From the NCBI GenBank assembly GCA_032622095.1, contig CP136069.1, forward strand, positions 158,337,043-158,401,042: a stretch of 64,000 nt of DNA, read 5' to 3'. This DNA comes from Siphonodentalium dalli (taxonomy: Eukaryota; Mollusca; Scaphopoda; Gadilida; Siphonodentaliidae). Below the pieces are notes generated by a model. It searched no databases, had not been told where the DNA came from, and saw nothing but the letters and a program-made list of their open reading frames with translations. The position numbers and the translations under genes are program-made. Each line of letters begins with the position of its first letter. The first letter of the stretch is position 1. Positions 24,905 through 37,400 of this stretch are shown here, one piece after another.

Positions 24905-25395
24905 AAAAACAACAAGAGAATCGCTAGGGCGTGGCAAAATACGCCCACGGTAATTTCAACAAAGGGTCATAACTCATGAAAATTGGCGGGCGGAACCTAA
25001 ATTCGAACTGCCGAATTCCATTCTAAATTCGAAACTGCCGAATTCCATTCTAACCAGTTGAGACTTACTAAACTTATCATCCGGAAACGAAAAAGCGAAC
25101 GAACTGGCAGATGGACGGACGGACAAATAACATAAATAGTAAACAATAAAATAAAATAATAAATCTTTAATTAAATTTTTTTATTTTATATTCAAAAATA
25201 AGAGAATCGCTGTGGCGTGGGAAAATTGACGGGTGGAACCTAAATTCGAACTGCCGAATTCCATTCTATTCAGTTGAGACTTAATAAAGTAATCATCCGG
25301 AAACGAAAAGCGAACGGACTAGCAGACAGTCGGACGGACGAATAACATAATACGTCCCGTTTTTTTCTACAAAACGGGCGTATGAAAACTAAGTC
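24905..25395. repeat. Two-unit repeat ending in aaaacgggcgtat
   Basis: Two related units of about 200 bp, spaced about 290 bp apart, share 'agagaatcgct', 'ggcgtgg', 'gaactgccgaattccattct', 'gttgagactta', 'catccggaaacgaaaa' and 'cggacggac'. The distal unit ends in 'aaaacgggcgtatga' and the first contains 'atacgcccac', which may be its inverted end. It is AT-rich between units. A MITE-like origin is likely but not proven. Confidence 0.6.
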
Positions 25396-26300
25396 AATGA
25401 TTGTATGTTTTTAGATTGAGCTGCTTGCTCAATTTAACAGACATATCCTACTCTTATATATACACGCATCCATTTTCGAGCGATCCGTTGCTATCGTAGT
25501 CCATTAAACTATTACTTTTTGGGTCAAACGGTATTTGTACACGAGGTGTAGCTTTCCAGTTCTGCGCACACAAATCTTTAAGACGCCATTTCAATCTTAT
25601 TCAGATTCCTAAAAAATCTGCTCATCAAAAACATTACTTATCTTCAAAATGTAGTAGATTTTATTTACAAATCAACCCACCCACCCTCTAAGTCAATCTC
25701 CGTTTCTATCACTACTCACCTCCCTGAGGCTCCGGGGAGCATTAAGGAACTTGTTTTCATGACATTTTATGATTGGTTATGCCAATATTCATATTTTTAT
25801 TTGTATTTAGTTGTTTAAGCCGCATTTTTGCCCACCGCCTTCAGGACATTATATTTTTGGTTATGTCAATATTGATATATATTTTTGTATTGTTTATTAT
25901 TAATAAACAGCTCTATTGCATCTGACCAATTCGTTTAGCAAACCTCTACAACAGCCCTCATTACTATCCCGGGGTATGCGGCATTGGTTTGACAGTAGGA
26001 TCCGTAGAACATAATTGTAGTTACACCAGAGAACATACATTCTTTTCGTCTTTAATTGTGAAAATTATGACAGGTGTCATGCAAAATTTAAAAGTTTTTT
26101 ATCCGTAAATAAATTTCCAACATCATGGCGTAAATAGAAATTTCAGGACGTTATGATTTGACAACAAAATTGTTTTTTTAATAACACTGAATGTACGCAT
26201 GGGTATCCAAATTAGGGTGAACAAAGATGGAATCAGGATTTGCATTGCAGCCATCGATCGGCTCAGTGGGTGATTGGTCGAACACATCTGCTAATAATTA
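25396..26300. other. Intronic spacer, no supported feature
   Basis: AT-rich with a few poly-pyrimidine tracts. No open frame or repeat was recognised. Confidence 0.45.
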
Positions 26301-26305
26301 TGTGA

Positions 26306-29005
26306 TTGACAGCTGTGGAAACGCATATTAGGAGCTATAGTCTCCATCTCAAGTATATAGCCCATATTAACGCGAACAGCATTAGGGCTCGCAAACAGGA
26401 ATTAATAGAATACGTTGAAGAAAACAAAATAGATATACTCACTGTAAATGAAACAAAACTAGGAAAAGACATAAAATTCTCATTCCCTGGCTTCAACACT
26501 CACAGAAAAGACCGATCTTCTATGGTGGGTGGGGTCGCGATATTAGTTAGACATCATATCAAATACACCGTTATAAATACTTCCAAACTTACAGATGAAA
26601 TCATGGCAATAGAAATAACCATAAACAACAGGAAAACAGCAATCATCTCCCTATATGTTCCGCCTTGCAAAACCCCTCCCCAACTAGATAGTTTCAAACA
26701 CTTCACAGATACATACAAAAATTGTATCTTCCTAGGAAACATATAGTGTACAAATGCAGCAAAACTAATTCATACGGAGATGCACTATTCAACATCGTTG
26801 AACACCAATATCTAGTCCTATTAAATAACAAAGGTATCGCAACCCACCACGACATCAAAACAAAAATATGGGACATGCTTGACTACGCGTTAGCCACACC
26901 ATCAATAGCAAAAACAATAAACAAATGTAAAATTGGCTTCGACGTAGGAAGTGATCACTACCCGGTTGAACTATATATAATAACGCAAAACCACAACGAA
27001 ACAAAGCCATCACTAGAAGAAATCTTAGAAATGCAGACTGGGATAAATTTAGACAACTTTGAAATCAAAAATCCTAAAAACATTGAAACCGCAGCAAAAT
27101 CGATTTCAGAAACACTTAAGGACGCTATCGACATAGCATGCCCCAAAAAGGAAATAAAGCAAAACACCTGGAGAGTCTCAAAAGAAACACTCGAAACAAT
27201 AAGACTCAAACGCAAAATATGCAGACTAATGCAAAAAAATCCAAACGACACCGAGTATAGAACCATGTATAACAACCTAACGCGTCAAGTTAAAAAAGCA
27301 GTTAAACTCGAAAAACGAGAATCCTGGGAACGAGTAACCACTGAATTGGGCGATAGACATCTTGACGGGAAATTCTGGAAAACATTCAAAGTCCTAACTG
27401 GCCAAGCCAAATCAAATAAAAATGATAAACCACTTAACGACGAAAATGGCGAAGCATTCACAAACGAGGCAGACAAAGCTTCAATATTCGCTAAATCCCT
27501 GCAAAATATTCATAAAACCCACACTGGAAATCAATTTTGCGAAACATTCAGAACCCAGGTAATTAACTACATTAAACAAAACAAACACATATTTATACAA
27601 CGCGACGAACCTATTCAAGAATCGGATGACGACCACACACTCGCTAAGAAAATAACAATTCAAGAAATTAAGGACTGCCTTAAACGTGCCAAACCAAATA
27701 AAGCCCCAGGCGACGATGAAATAACCTTTGGTATAATTAAACAAGGACCAGAAGCTCTATTCAATAGATTAGAAACAATCTATAATAAATGTTTACAACA
27801 TGGATATTTCCCTAAAATATGGAAATGCGCACTTGGAATTATGATTCCCAAACCGAATAAAGATCACACAATTGCGACAAATTTTAGACATATCAGTCTA
27901 CTTCAATCTTTGGGCAAACTTTTTGAAAGAATTATCAGCACTAGATTATCCGAACACTTAGAAAATCAAAACTTCTTTAACAAATTCCAACGCGCGTACA
28001 GACGGGGCCGCGAAGGAACTGAACATATCTACAGAATAGTAGAAGATATGCGCACTGCACTAAACAGGGGTGGGTTGGAGCTGCAACTTTCCTAGACGTA
28101 GAAAAGGCATTTGATTCAGTCTCGCACCACGGACTCCGATACAAATTAAATACAACCACGGACATCCCGACCAAAATGTTAAGACTTATATCTTCATTTT
28201 TGATGCAAAGATCAATAAAAGTCAGAGTAGGCGAGAAAATATCAGACAGAGTAGATCTCAAGGCGGGAACGCCCCAGGGGTCAGTACTAAGCCCGATACT
28301 ATTCTTAATCTACGTAAACGACATACCCAATAACCCAACATACAATGTTCAAATTTCGCAATTCGCCGACGACCTGGGCGTCTGGACCACGGGGGGTAAC
28401 CCAAAACAACTGGAAATCAGAATTCAAAAACAACTCAATGATCTAGAAGAATGGTGCTCAAAATGGCGAATTAAACTCAACGCTAACAAAACCCAATTGA
28501 TTGTATTCAGTAAATTGAAAAAATCGAACTCAAACTTTCCATATTTGGAGAAAATTTCGAACAAACTGAAGAGGCAACACTCTTAGGCATAACTTTGGAC
28601 TATAAACTCAACTTCAAGAAACATATAAATAATACCGCAACCAAAGCAAAACAGAGAATTGGACTACTAAGAATGCTTAGGGGCGCATCTTGGGGACTTA
28701 ATTCCGCAACCCTAATAAAACTGTATAAACAGTACATAAGACCAATTATGGAATATGAGGCAATTGTTACTGCAGAATTACCCAAGGCAACTATAAATAA
28801 ACTACAAGAAATTCAAAACTCCGCCTTAAGAATGGCACTACAAGAAAATATGCGCACACCAATCACGGCCCTACATTCAGCAGCTAACATATACACAATG
28901 CAAGATAGGTTAAACACTCTAGCGGCTCTAACTATACAAAGATTACAAGGTAGCCCACTAATCGAGGAACTAGAACTCCGAAAACTACTACTAACAAAAC
29001 GATAA
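26306..29005 (+). mobile_element. Degenerate Jockey/I-group LINE, ORF2
   Basis: A single ORF2 relic in four pieces. 26306-26746 carries the endonuclease N-terminus (HINANSIRARK, VNETKL). A deletion near 26743 removes the GDLN region, after which 26722-28095 continues with the SDH motif, a linker and the RT fingers (AKPNKAPGDDEI, GKLFERII). A one-base frameshift near 28075 precedes motif A (FLDVEKAFDSV). 28176-28586 has motif B (GTPQGSVLSP) and motif C (FADDLGVW). A further frameshift near 28510 leads to the C-terminal thumb and tail (28595-29005). The RT catalytic residues are retained, so decay is moderate. The motif style fits the Jockey/I group, possibly Nimb-like. The clade is uncertain. 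Confidence 0.85.
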
Positions 29006-29290
29006 AGTCTCTAACTGCCATCAGCCTCCAGGCTCGGTAACCGTGGCTATGCATCGGTTTTAGAGAGTAGTCTTACCCTGCCGTTGGCATATACTGTCAG
29101 TTAGGGCTGGAACATGGAATAGGAACCAACAAAGAACTTAATCAACCACGAACAATCAATATTTTTTGTGGGTTCTATGTAAGTGTTTCGTCTCGGACTG
29201 TCATTAGTCTTACCCTGCCATCGGCATACAGTGACAGTTGGGGCTGGAACACGGAATGGAACAAACAAGGAACCTTTATTGTCTTTCACA
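29006..29290 (+). repeat. LINE 3' UTR with an internal ~134-bp-spaced duplication
   Basis: Downstream of the LINE stop, the block 'tagtcttaccctgcc..ggcata..cagtt.gggctggaaca.ggaat' occurs twice, at about 29070-29138 and 29204-29275, with modest divergence. No poly-A tail is evident. Assignment to the LINE 3' UTR is inferred from adjacency. Confidence 0.65.
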
Positions 29291-30397
29291 AAACAATAGC
29301 TTATCTATTGACCTATTTAATAAATAACGCAACATAATTACTTTTTTCTACTAAATTACTTTTCTTGATAAAAATAGAGCATTACAAATGATTCGGTTGG
29401 TAATTACTTTTCTTTTTGCGATCACAACTCTACTAAGCAACTCACGATGACAAGTCAATCCCGACAGCGGTATTTATGTATGTATTCAATCAACTACACA
29501 TATCCTCTTCTCTATCATTACAGGTCCTACAACACCATGGCTCAGCTGCCTCTTCTTCCTTCCACCACTCCCTCTCAACGACTCCAACAACACATCCAGA
29601 ACAAAGGAAAAAGACCAAAGAAAGAGAAAAACAGACTGACCTAAACCAAGACACTGCCATCAACCCCAACATTAGTAACGAAATCACCAACACCCATACA
29701 GATCCTCCATGAATACAGCCGACGGGATGTAAGCTATCTGAGAGACGCCCAGATAGCCCATCCCGTCACCCCACATCATCAATCCTCCTAACGACAACAA
29801 CACCTCCTGCAAGCACAAGACCAATACAAAGACCAAAGACCAAGACCAAAGACCAAAGAAAACATCAAACACGTGACCTGCTCGTCTTTTGGAATGGGGG
29901 TGGGGACTTTGCTTCCTGCTACGGTGGCATGAAACCCATACTCAATAGGCAAACACCTACTTGTTATCTAACACTCACAAACTCAAACCCAACAAACGCT
30001 CAACAAATCATCATCTCAAGTATATCATGGTCGCTGGTTGGTCGAACTTTCTAATTTGTCACGAGCTGTAAAAAATGTTTCCATGTGGACCCCATGGCTT
30101 TTGCGTATGTATTGTAGTTCAATACCATAGTGAACAATGATCATGTGGTCAATTATAAAAATGTAAATCATGAAAAGAGGTAAAATTATTGCTTCCGCAT
30201 ATTTCACGCACGTACTACATTGATTACTAGCTTTTTTCACATGGCCGATTCGTGATCTTCTTTCTGTCAACCGTGGCAGTGTTACAGTTGAAATCATATA
30301 CAGTCGCGCACCATATTTTAATCAGTTAGAAAACGTAAAATACCATACACCCGTAACAACCCGGCGTCTCCAATCATGGTCCAAATTATTCTCATCG
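29291..30397. other. Spacer with a C/A-rich segment
   Basis: The stretch 29520-29945 is strikingly C- and A-rich on the plus strand (CAC, ACA and GACCAAAGA runs) and could be part of an unrecognised element. The rest is AT-rich and featureless. Confidence 0.35.
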
Positions 30398-30398
30398 A

Positions 30399-30433
30399 TG
30401 TCACACACACACACACCCTCACCATCACACACC

Positions 30434-30502
<69 letters not shown>
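30399..30502. repeat. Compound microsatellite (CA)n(TA)n
   Basis: A run of CA repeats with small interruptions passes directly into about 22 TA dinucleotides. It abuts the 5' end of the Penelope-like fragment. Confidence 0.95.
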
Positions 30503-30503
<1 letters not shown>

Positions 30504-30504
30504 G

Positions 30505-30833
30505 CTATGTTTTTGCATGTACCGCATCTGGAATCTCTACACGTCCGAATTCTGTATGTTGTTTCGTTGCTGGTATCGATCTCATTCCACTCGTAACAAC
30601 TCACAATCCACGCCACCCTAATGTAACTCAATCCGCAAAAACACTGCTACCAATACTACACAAGAGTCCCAAAATGAAATATCTCGTCAGTGAGGATAAT
30701 ATACTTCAAAGTAAGCGACAACCACCAAATTTGAAAAAAATACTGACGAGAGCCTGTTTCGATACCAGCAACGAAACAACATACAGAATTCGGACGTGTA
30801 GAGATTCCAGATGCGGTACATGCAAAAACATAG
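30505..30833. repeat. Perfect 75-bp inverted repeat inside the Penelope-like element
   Basis: 30505-30579 is the exact reverse complement of 30759-30833, with 179 bp between the arms. The right arm lies in the normal coding position. The left arm caps the truncated 5' end and abuts the TA microsatellite. This fits strand switching or template jumping during insertion. Confidence 0.95.
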
Positions 30834-31292
30834 TTACTGGTACTCAACTCAAGTTTAAAAATGGTACAGTAGTTCAACCCAATGCGGATATGGACTACAA
30901 ATCACGGAACTTAATCAATATTATTATATGTTCTGGATGCCATGGGTGTTATGTGGGACAGACGGGCAACACTGTGTGTGAGCGCATGAGAATACACCGC
31001 CAACAAATCAAACAACCAGAGCTGAGACAAATTTATCTCAGCGAACATCTGGAAATTTGTGGCGGTTGCTCATTCACAGTGTTTCCATTATACAAAATGC
31101 TATCAATGGACCCATTGAAAAGAATTCGGACGGAAACAATGTTGATAAAAAAACTTCGTCCGAAACTAAATTCAGAGAAGAAAAAAACTTAAAACCATCA
31201 CTGGAATAAATATCCAGGGAAGTGACGTCACAATGAAACCAAAATTCGGAAGTGACGTTAATATTCATTATACATTATGATATTATACATTG

Positions 31293-31335
31293 TGTAACCT
31301 GAAGATCAGCAGTAGCTGTGAAAGGCCTAGTTACA
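31293..31335 (+). ncRNA. Hammerhead ribozyme-like motif in the Penelope-like element 3' region
   Basis: Stem I is TGTAAC (31293-31298) pairing with GTTACA (31330-31335). The conserved core CTGAAGA (fits CUGANGA) follows at 31299-31305. Stem II is CAGC/GCTG with an AGTA loop, flanked by a T-T mismatch where G-C is usual. GAAA (31320-31323) and a very short self-complementary stem III (AGGCCT) precede the predicted cleavage site after TA (31329). Minimal hammerheads with tiny stem III are known from Penelope-like elements. Position just downstream of the GIY-YIG frame agrees. Activity is uncertain because of the stem II mismatch. Confidence 0.65.
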
Positions 31336-31559
31336 ATACAATAATGTTTTTCTAAGCCATGCTTTCAATTTATTCTTATATACAACTGTATGCATGCATC
31401 AAACAACAGCATATATCTATATCTATATTTGCGAATGTCTGTCTGTCTGTCTGTCTGTGTTCTATAGAAATTCACAGGGGACCATCTAGATGATGTCAAA
31501 GGGGTCTACTAAGGGTAGCTTTTTACGAGAAAGATAATGGTCGGGGTTAGAATTTTCTA

Positions 31560-33070
31560 AAGTGACGCCGTTGTTGTCAGGGGCAGAAAAGGGGGAGGGG
31601 CAGACAAAAACTTTGTCGCCGATTGCCACCAAACTTATATATAATCATTCCCATAATATGAGGAATCTAATGGCGTGGTTTAAATATGGCAAAAGTCGCG
31701 CCGTTCGCGTCAGGGGTGCCCGGAAGGGGGTAGGCAGATTGTTTTTCTGTCGCCGATTGCCACGAAACTTACATATAATCATCCCCATGATATGAAGAAT
31801 CCAACGGTGTGGTTTAAATATGTCAAAAGTGGCGTCATTTGAGTCAGGGATGAACGGAAGGGGAGAGGGGCACCAAAATTGATAAAAACTAATTTTAGCG
31901 CCGATTTCCACCAAATTGATATATATTCTTCTTCATGATACAATGAATCTAATTGTGCGATTTAACAACGCCAAATTGTTGTTTTTGGATTAGATATTGG
32001 GAGGGGTGGGCACTACATTTGATAATAAGTCGCCGATTGCCACCACACTTATACAAAATCATCCCCATGGTATGAGGAGTCTAATTGTGTGGCTTTTATC
32101 TGTCAAATGTGGCCTCATTCGAGTCAGGGTTGCATTGAAAGGGACAAGGGGCACCAAAATTGATGCAAAAATATTTTTAGCGCCAATTTCCACCAAATTG
32201 ATACACGTTCTTATCCATGATACGATGAATCTAATCGTGATTTAAAGACGCCATAGTGGTGCTGTTTAGGTGAGAGATGGAGAGGTGAGGGATTGGCATC
32301 AAATTTGATAAAAAAAAATTGTTTAGTCGCCGATTATCACCAAACTTATAAACAATCATCTCCATGATATCAAGAGTGTAATCGTGTGGTTTAAGGATGT
32401 TACAAGTGGGGCCATTCGAGTCAGTGGTGTATAGAGATGAGAGGGACACAAAAACTTATATCTATATGTTTAGTGCCGATTTCCACCAGATTGATACATA
32501 TTCTTCTCCGTGATACGAGGAATCTTATCGTGTGGTTTAGATACACCAAATTGGTGCCCTATGGGTGAGAGATATGGGGACCTTAAATTTGATACGAATT
32601 TGTATACTTGCCAATTTTCACCAATTTCTTATATATGCATCTCTAATCTCTAATGAGTCTTAGTGTGTGCAGCTTGAGTCCGAAATAGGGACGGGAGGGT
32701 CATCAAAACTGATACATAATATTTTTAGTACCAATTACCATCAAATTCAGACACGTTCTTCTCAAATGATACAAGAAATAAAACCGTGCTGTCTGTCTGT
32801 CTTTTTGTCTGTCTGTGTGCGTTCTATATATAACTTCACGCGGTACAATCGAGATGGCACCAATGCGTTCTAAGAGGGGTAACTTTTTACAAGGAAGATA
32901 ATGGTGCGGGTTAAAATTTTCTAAAATGACGCTGTTGGTTGGAGGGGAAATTAAAAAACTATGGTGAAATAGTTTTGTCGCTGATTTCCACCAAACGAAT
33001 ATATAATCACCTTCGCAATATGGCGTTGTTCGAGTCAGCGTTGCATCAACAATTGATTTAATAAACCAAA
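31560..33070. repeat. Diverged ~135-150-bp tandem array within the Helitron-like element
   Basis: Units are recognised by 'tcgccgattgccacgaaactt', 'atgatatgaggaatct', 'gtgtggttt', and 'gtcgtt/cattcgagtcaggg', starting near 31615, 31749, 31898, 32031, 32181, 32327, 32473, 32608, 32731 and 32974. Alternate units differ more than neighbours at distance two (gattgccac versus gatttccac forms), which hints at a higher-order dimer. Confidence 0.75.
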
Positions 33071-33524
33071 TTCCACCAAATTGATACACGTTTTTCTCTA
33101 ATTAATTAAATCACATTTGGTGTCGTTTGCGTCACGGATGGCGAGCGTATATGCACTATCATTGATACGATTGCTATTCGCCGATATCCACATATTAGTT
33201 ATATACAGTCACCAGGCCATCTCCATATCATTTTAAGTTCACATTTCACAATCCCGACATATGGTGACCCACATAAGTCACTTGAACAATTATATCTTCT
33301 TAACAGTCATGTTTATATGGGAATGGCAATCAAGGCATTCACACAATGAGCTATCAAAAAGAGATAACTAGAAGAAGCATTAAACGTATATTTATCATTC
33401 TATTGAAGAGATACATATATTCGTGCAAACTGAGAGACATCGAACCGTCAGAGGATTGCATATATATAATAACAAAATTTAGTCTGTTCCATTCAATACA
33501 GTTTCCACAAAAAATTACAATTTG

Positions 33525-33690
33525 TCAAGAGATATGGAAGGCCTGTTCAAAAATAGTGGTCACAGTGTGCAGTCAAATATAGTTTCTTCTGATATACAAG
33601 AAAATGCAGTTAGTAGCACAAGACTTTTCAGGATCCTACCAATACTGACATCTGACAAGATTTTAGAACAGACTCATCGACTGACATAAA
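33525..33690 (+). other. Conserved short open frame in the 3' part of the Helitron-like elements
   Basis: From an ATG within 'agatatggaaggcctg' the frame reads MEGLFKNSGHSVQSN and continues to a TAA. The second element copy (41140-41262) preserves a similar reading (VEGLFNNSGHSVPSN) before diverging. It could be a captured exon fragment, but preservation may simply reflect overall sequence identity. No family was recognised. Confidence 0.25.
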
Positions 33691-34210
33691 CAACTAAAAA
33701 TCTCGCTCTGTGCCTGGCACATGTAGCTGATATATGTGCGCAGCAACATTTCGTTTAAACTAAGAATAATTAGTCAATATATAGCACCTGGAAATTTCTT
33801 TCAAACATCTGTATCTTCATGGAGATATGATAGCCAGGTGTCCTCGAGATCTTAGTCCAACCCACTAGATTGATTGATACATATCAATATGTAAAACCAA
33901 ATTATCATCTTTTATCGAATTAATGTGTTTATGATGTTCATGTATCATATTATAACGTCTAATGTATACGCAGTTGTAAATAAATAAATACTGCATTATC
34001 GGTGGAACGGATTAATCGCGATAAACACAATGGCAATTGACAAGGTGAGCCACTACTTATATTCCATGACTGTAATAACCATATTTTGTGATTATATTTG
34101 AATATACAATTTATGAGAAAACGTATAACACTTTAAGCAAGAGCATTCTCTATTCCCAACAAATATCCACAGCATACATTAACCTGAGCAACGCCGGGTA
34201 ACCCTGCTAG

Positions 34211-34211
<1 letters not shown>

Positions 34212-34273
<62 letters not shown>
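34212..34273. repeat. (TA)n microsatellite
   Basis: About 28 TA dinucleotides starting directly after the CTAGT end of the first Helitron-like element, consistent with insertion into, or expansion of, a TA target. Confidence 0.95.
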
Positions 34274-34275
<2 letters not shown>

Positions 34276-35207
34276 ATTTTCTAAAGTGACGCCGTTGATG
34301 TCAGAGGCAGAAAAGGGGTGGGGCAGAAAAAACATTGGTCGCCGATTGCCACGAAACTTATATATAATCATCCCCATGATATAAGGAATCTGGTGGTGTG
34401 GTTTAAATATGCCAAAAGTGCGCCGTTCGAGTCAGGGATGCACGGAAGGGGAGAGGGGCACCAAAATTGATAAACTAAGTTTACCACCGAGGGACCATCT
34501 AAATGGCACCAAACTGGTCTTCTAGGGGTAACTTTTTTACGAGAAAGATAATGGTGTGGGTTAGAATTTTCTAAAATGACGCTGTTGTCAGAAGCAGAAA
34601 AGGGGATGTGCAGAACAAAATGTTTGCCGCCGAATGCCACGAAACTTTTATATCTAATGGTGATGTTTAAATATGCCAAACGTGGCGCCATTCGCGCCAG
34701 AGATGCGCGGAAGGGGAGAGGGGCACCTAAATTGATAAAACTAATTTTAGCGCCGATTTCCACCAAATTGATACACATTTTTCTCCATGATACAAGGCAT
34801 CTAATTGTGTGATTTAAAGACGCCAAATTGGTGTCGTTTGGATTTGATATTGGGGGGGGGGATAGGCACTAAATTTGATAAGAATTGGTTTAGTCACCGA
34901 CTGATTCCAAACTTATACAAAATCATCCACATGTTATGTTATGATGTGGCTTAAAACTGTTCAAAGTGGCGTCAATCGAGTCAGGAGTGCACTGAAAAGG
35001 AGAGGGGCACCATAATTGATATACAATAATATTTGCGCCAATTTTAACCAAATTTATACACATTCTTATCCATGATACGAAGAATCAAATCATGTGATTG
35101 AAAGATGCTATGTTGGTGCTGTTTTTGTGAGAGATGGTGTGGGGTGGGCACTAAATTTGATAAAGAATTGTTTAGTCGCCGATTAGCACCAAACTTATCT
35201 ATATATA
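34274..35207 (+). mobile_element. Helitron-like non-autonomous element, copy 2, left part
   Basis: More diverged tandem units of the same family as 31560-33070, plus an internal block ('gggaccatct', 'ggtaact', 'ttttacgagaaagataatgg') that matches the 5' part of copy 1. The element is interrupted at about 35207, and the same family resumes at 40925. Confidence 0.55.
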
Positions 35208-35225
35208 TAAAACCCGTCGTCTGTG

Positions 35226-35246
35226 TCAGCGTGTGTGTGTGGGAGG

Positions 35247-35277
<31 letters not shown>

Positions 35278-35278
35278 G

Positions 35279-35322
<44 letters not shown>
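35226..35322. repeat. (GT)n microsatellite in the left foldback arm
   Basis: Long GT tract with GGG and AT interruptions. Its inverted counterpart is the shorter CA tract at about 40882-40913. Confidence 0.95.
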
Positions 35323-35324
<2 letters not shown>

Positions 35325-36409
35325 CTCGGTCACGCTTTTGGCGCGTTTATAACTTTTCAACCATCGTCCAATGTGGCCCACATTTGTACCACGACCTAGA
35401 GTATGTCATAAAAGGTGACTCACCAAATTTCACGCCGATTGGTCAAAGTAAACCTGAGATCTAACATGGTCCCCAAATGCAGCATTTGCACTCAAGTAGA
35501 CACTATTTCTTATGACGTTTGTCGAAATGACGTCATTGACGTCGAACGCAAACCAACACTTGCTTTGCTATTGTAGGCGAAACTTCCATGCGCTCTACCA
35601 AAGCGTTGTTGGAAATATATAGGCGCTAAATTAATGTGTCAGTTCAGGTTCAGTGTGAATTTAGGTAACGAATGTTGATTTTGTCGCGGAAGTGAATGTA
35701 TATAGTGGGGTATAGAGTCAAGACTCGAACGTTCTACCGTCGTTGCGAATGGGTGGATATAGTGGGGTGCAGAGTCAAGACTCGAACGTTCGTCGTTGGG
35801 AATGGGTGCTAATATGGTATTTTAATTTGCCAGTTGGATTTGAACATAAGTAAAGAAAGCTGTCTTTGATACGAAAGATGTGCATTGAGTGTGGAATCGA
35901 AGGAGTACCGGTATACACGGAAGATGGCGAATGGACACAGTCTGACCTCCCGCCAGTGGGTACCGTGAACTCAGTAAATTCGCCGGAACTCAGTTAGAAA
36001 AAGCACATTCCCGGGACAGGCCTAATAATAGGGCCTACAGTGTAAACAATACTGCCGACGCTAAGTAATGCTCTTTTAATCTTTCTGTTGAGTGTAAATC
36101 TGATAAAAGAATAAATGTTTAAAAGATCACAATGTGCGCGAAGCGCACGCAGTTTAAATTCATATAATGTGCGTGAAGCTCACAAAGGGGCTGCAGGCCC
36201 CTCCCCCGCTAAATAAAGGTTCCGAATTTAGCCTGTTTCAGTTAGTATAGATAAAGTAAAATATCTTGATCGTTGCGTTCCATATGTGCATGCATATACG
36301 TGGGTTGGGGAGATGATGGTGGGGGCAATAATACAGTTTTTTTTTAAATGAAGTGTTCATACCAATGGGCCGCGCAGTGCAAGGCGTGTGATCAATAGGC
36401 TGCATTCGT

Positions 36410-37400
36410 CGAAATCCGTCCCATTTTACCCGATTTGACCTTGAATTGACCATTTTGAAGGTCAATGTCAGGTCGGAGTCACGATTTGACCCGTGACAAA
36501 TTTACCCCTAGGTTTCAACTTTCGTCAAATCCGTCTGGCAGTTTTCCCGGCCATAGCTAACACACACACAGACAAACAGACAGACAGAAGTCCCAAAATA
36601 TATATTAGATTAAACTGCGTGCACTTCGCGCACACGTAGGGAATTTGCAGCACATTTTGAACGGACCCCCTTTGGAACCTGTATTCAGCATGCAGCCTGA
36701 TGATCACACGCCCTGCACTGCGCGGCCCATTTGTATGAACACTTTATTTCAATAAAACTGTTTTACCCACATCCCCATCTCCCCAACCCATGTATATGCA
36801 TGCACATATGAAACGCAACAATCAAGATACTTTACTTTATCTATAGTAACTGAAACAGGCTCAATTCGGAACCTTTATTTAGCGGGCGAGGGGCCTACAG
36901 CCCCTTTGTGAGCTTCGCGCACATTATCTGATTTTAAACTGCGTTCGCCTCGCGCACATTTTGATCTTTTGAACATTCTTTTATCAGATGTGCACTCAAC
37001 CGAAAGATTAAAAGAGCATTAATTAGCGTCGGCAGTATTGTTTACACTGTATTATTAGTCCCGGTCCGGGATTCCGGGATGTGATTTTTCTAACTGAGTT
37101 CCGGCGAATTTACTGAGTTCACGGTACCCACTGGCGGGAGGTCAGACTGTGTCCATTCGCCATCTTCCGTGTATACCGGTACTCCTTCCATTCCACACTC
37201 AATGCACAACTTTCGTATCAAAGACAGCATTCTTTACTTGTGTTCAAACCCAACTGGCAAATTTAAATACCATATTAGCACCCATTCCCAACGACGAACG
37301 TTCGAGTCTTGACTCTGCTCCCCATTACATCCACCCATCTCCCCAACCCATGTATATATGCATGCATATATGGAACGCAACAATCAGGATATTTTACTTT
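36410..37400. repeat. ~1-kb segment directly duplicated at 38812-39802
   Basis: The two copies are nearly identical across about 990 bp at a constant offset of 2402 bp. The duplicate breaks sharply at the right ('ggatattttacttt' followed by different sequence). A third, inverted-arm version lies at 39880-40620. The high identity indicates recent duplication, gene conversion or possible assembly redundancy. Confidence 0.85.

Larger units (their letters stand above)
30505..31340 (+). mobile_element. 5'-truncated Penelope-like element: RT tail, Cys motif and GIY-YIG endonuclease
   Basis: The open frame to the TAA near 31190 encodes the C-terminal part of a Penelope-like polyprotein. It contains the end of the RT (VTTHNPRHPNV, ILHKSPKM), the cysteine-rich linker (RTCRDSRCGTC) and a GIY-YIG nuclease core (CSGCHGCYVGQTGNT, then ERMRIHRQQI with the catalytic arginine context), and finishes KLRPKLNSEKKKT. 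The apparent N-terminal residues from 30505 to about 30579 are not genuine. They are read through a 75-bp inverted duplicate of the Cys-linker region (30759-30833). The GIY-YIG frame has no internal stop, suggesting a fairly young insertion. A hammerhead-like fold lies downstream. Confidence 0.85.
31411..34211 (+). mobile_element. Helitron-like non-autonomous element, copy 1
   Basis: It begins near a (TCTG)n-rich segment, contains about ten diverged tandem units, then a unique 3' section. It ends with 'gcaacgccgggtaaccctg' and CTAGT at 34207-34211. The CTAGT end preceded by a short GC hairpin is the classical Helitron 3' terminus. The 3' section (33478-34211) is closely matched at 41082-41863. 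No Rep/helicase coding is present, so it is non-autonomous. The 5' boundary is approximate. Confidence 0.55.

Noticed and set aside
30398-30580. Hydrophobic IYIYIY-containing N-terminus of the Penelope-like frame
   Set aside because: It is translation of the CA/TA microsatellite and of the inverted 75-bp duplicate, not genuine protein.
31435-31460. CRISPR-like or regulatory meaning of the TCTG repeats
   Set aside because: Simple TCTG microsatellite typical of Helitron/MITE starts; no spacer structure.
35105-35464. 119-codon frame rich in C and V
   Set aside because: It is read through the GT microsatellite and the foldback terminus.
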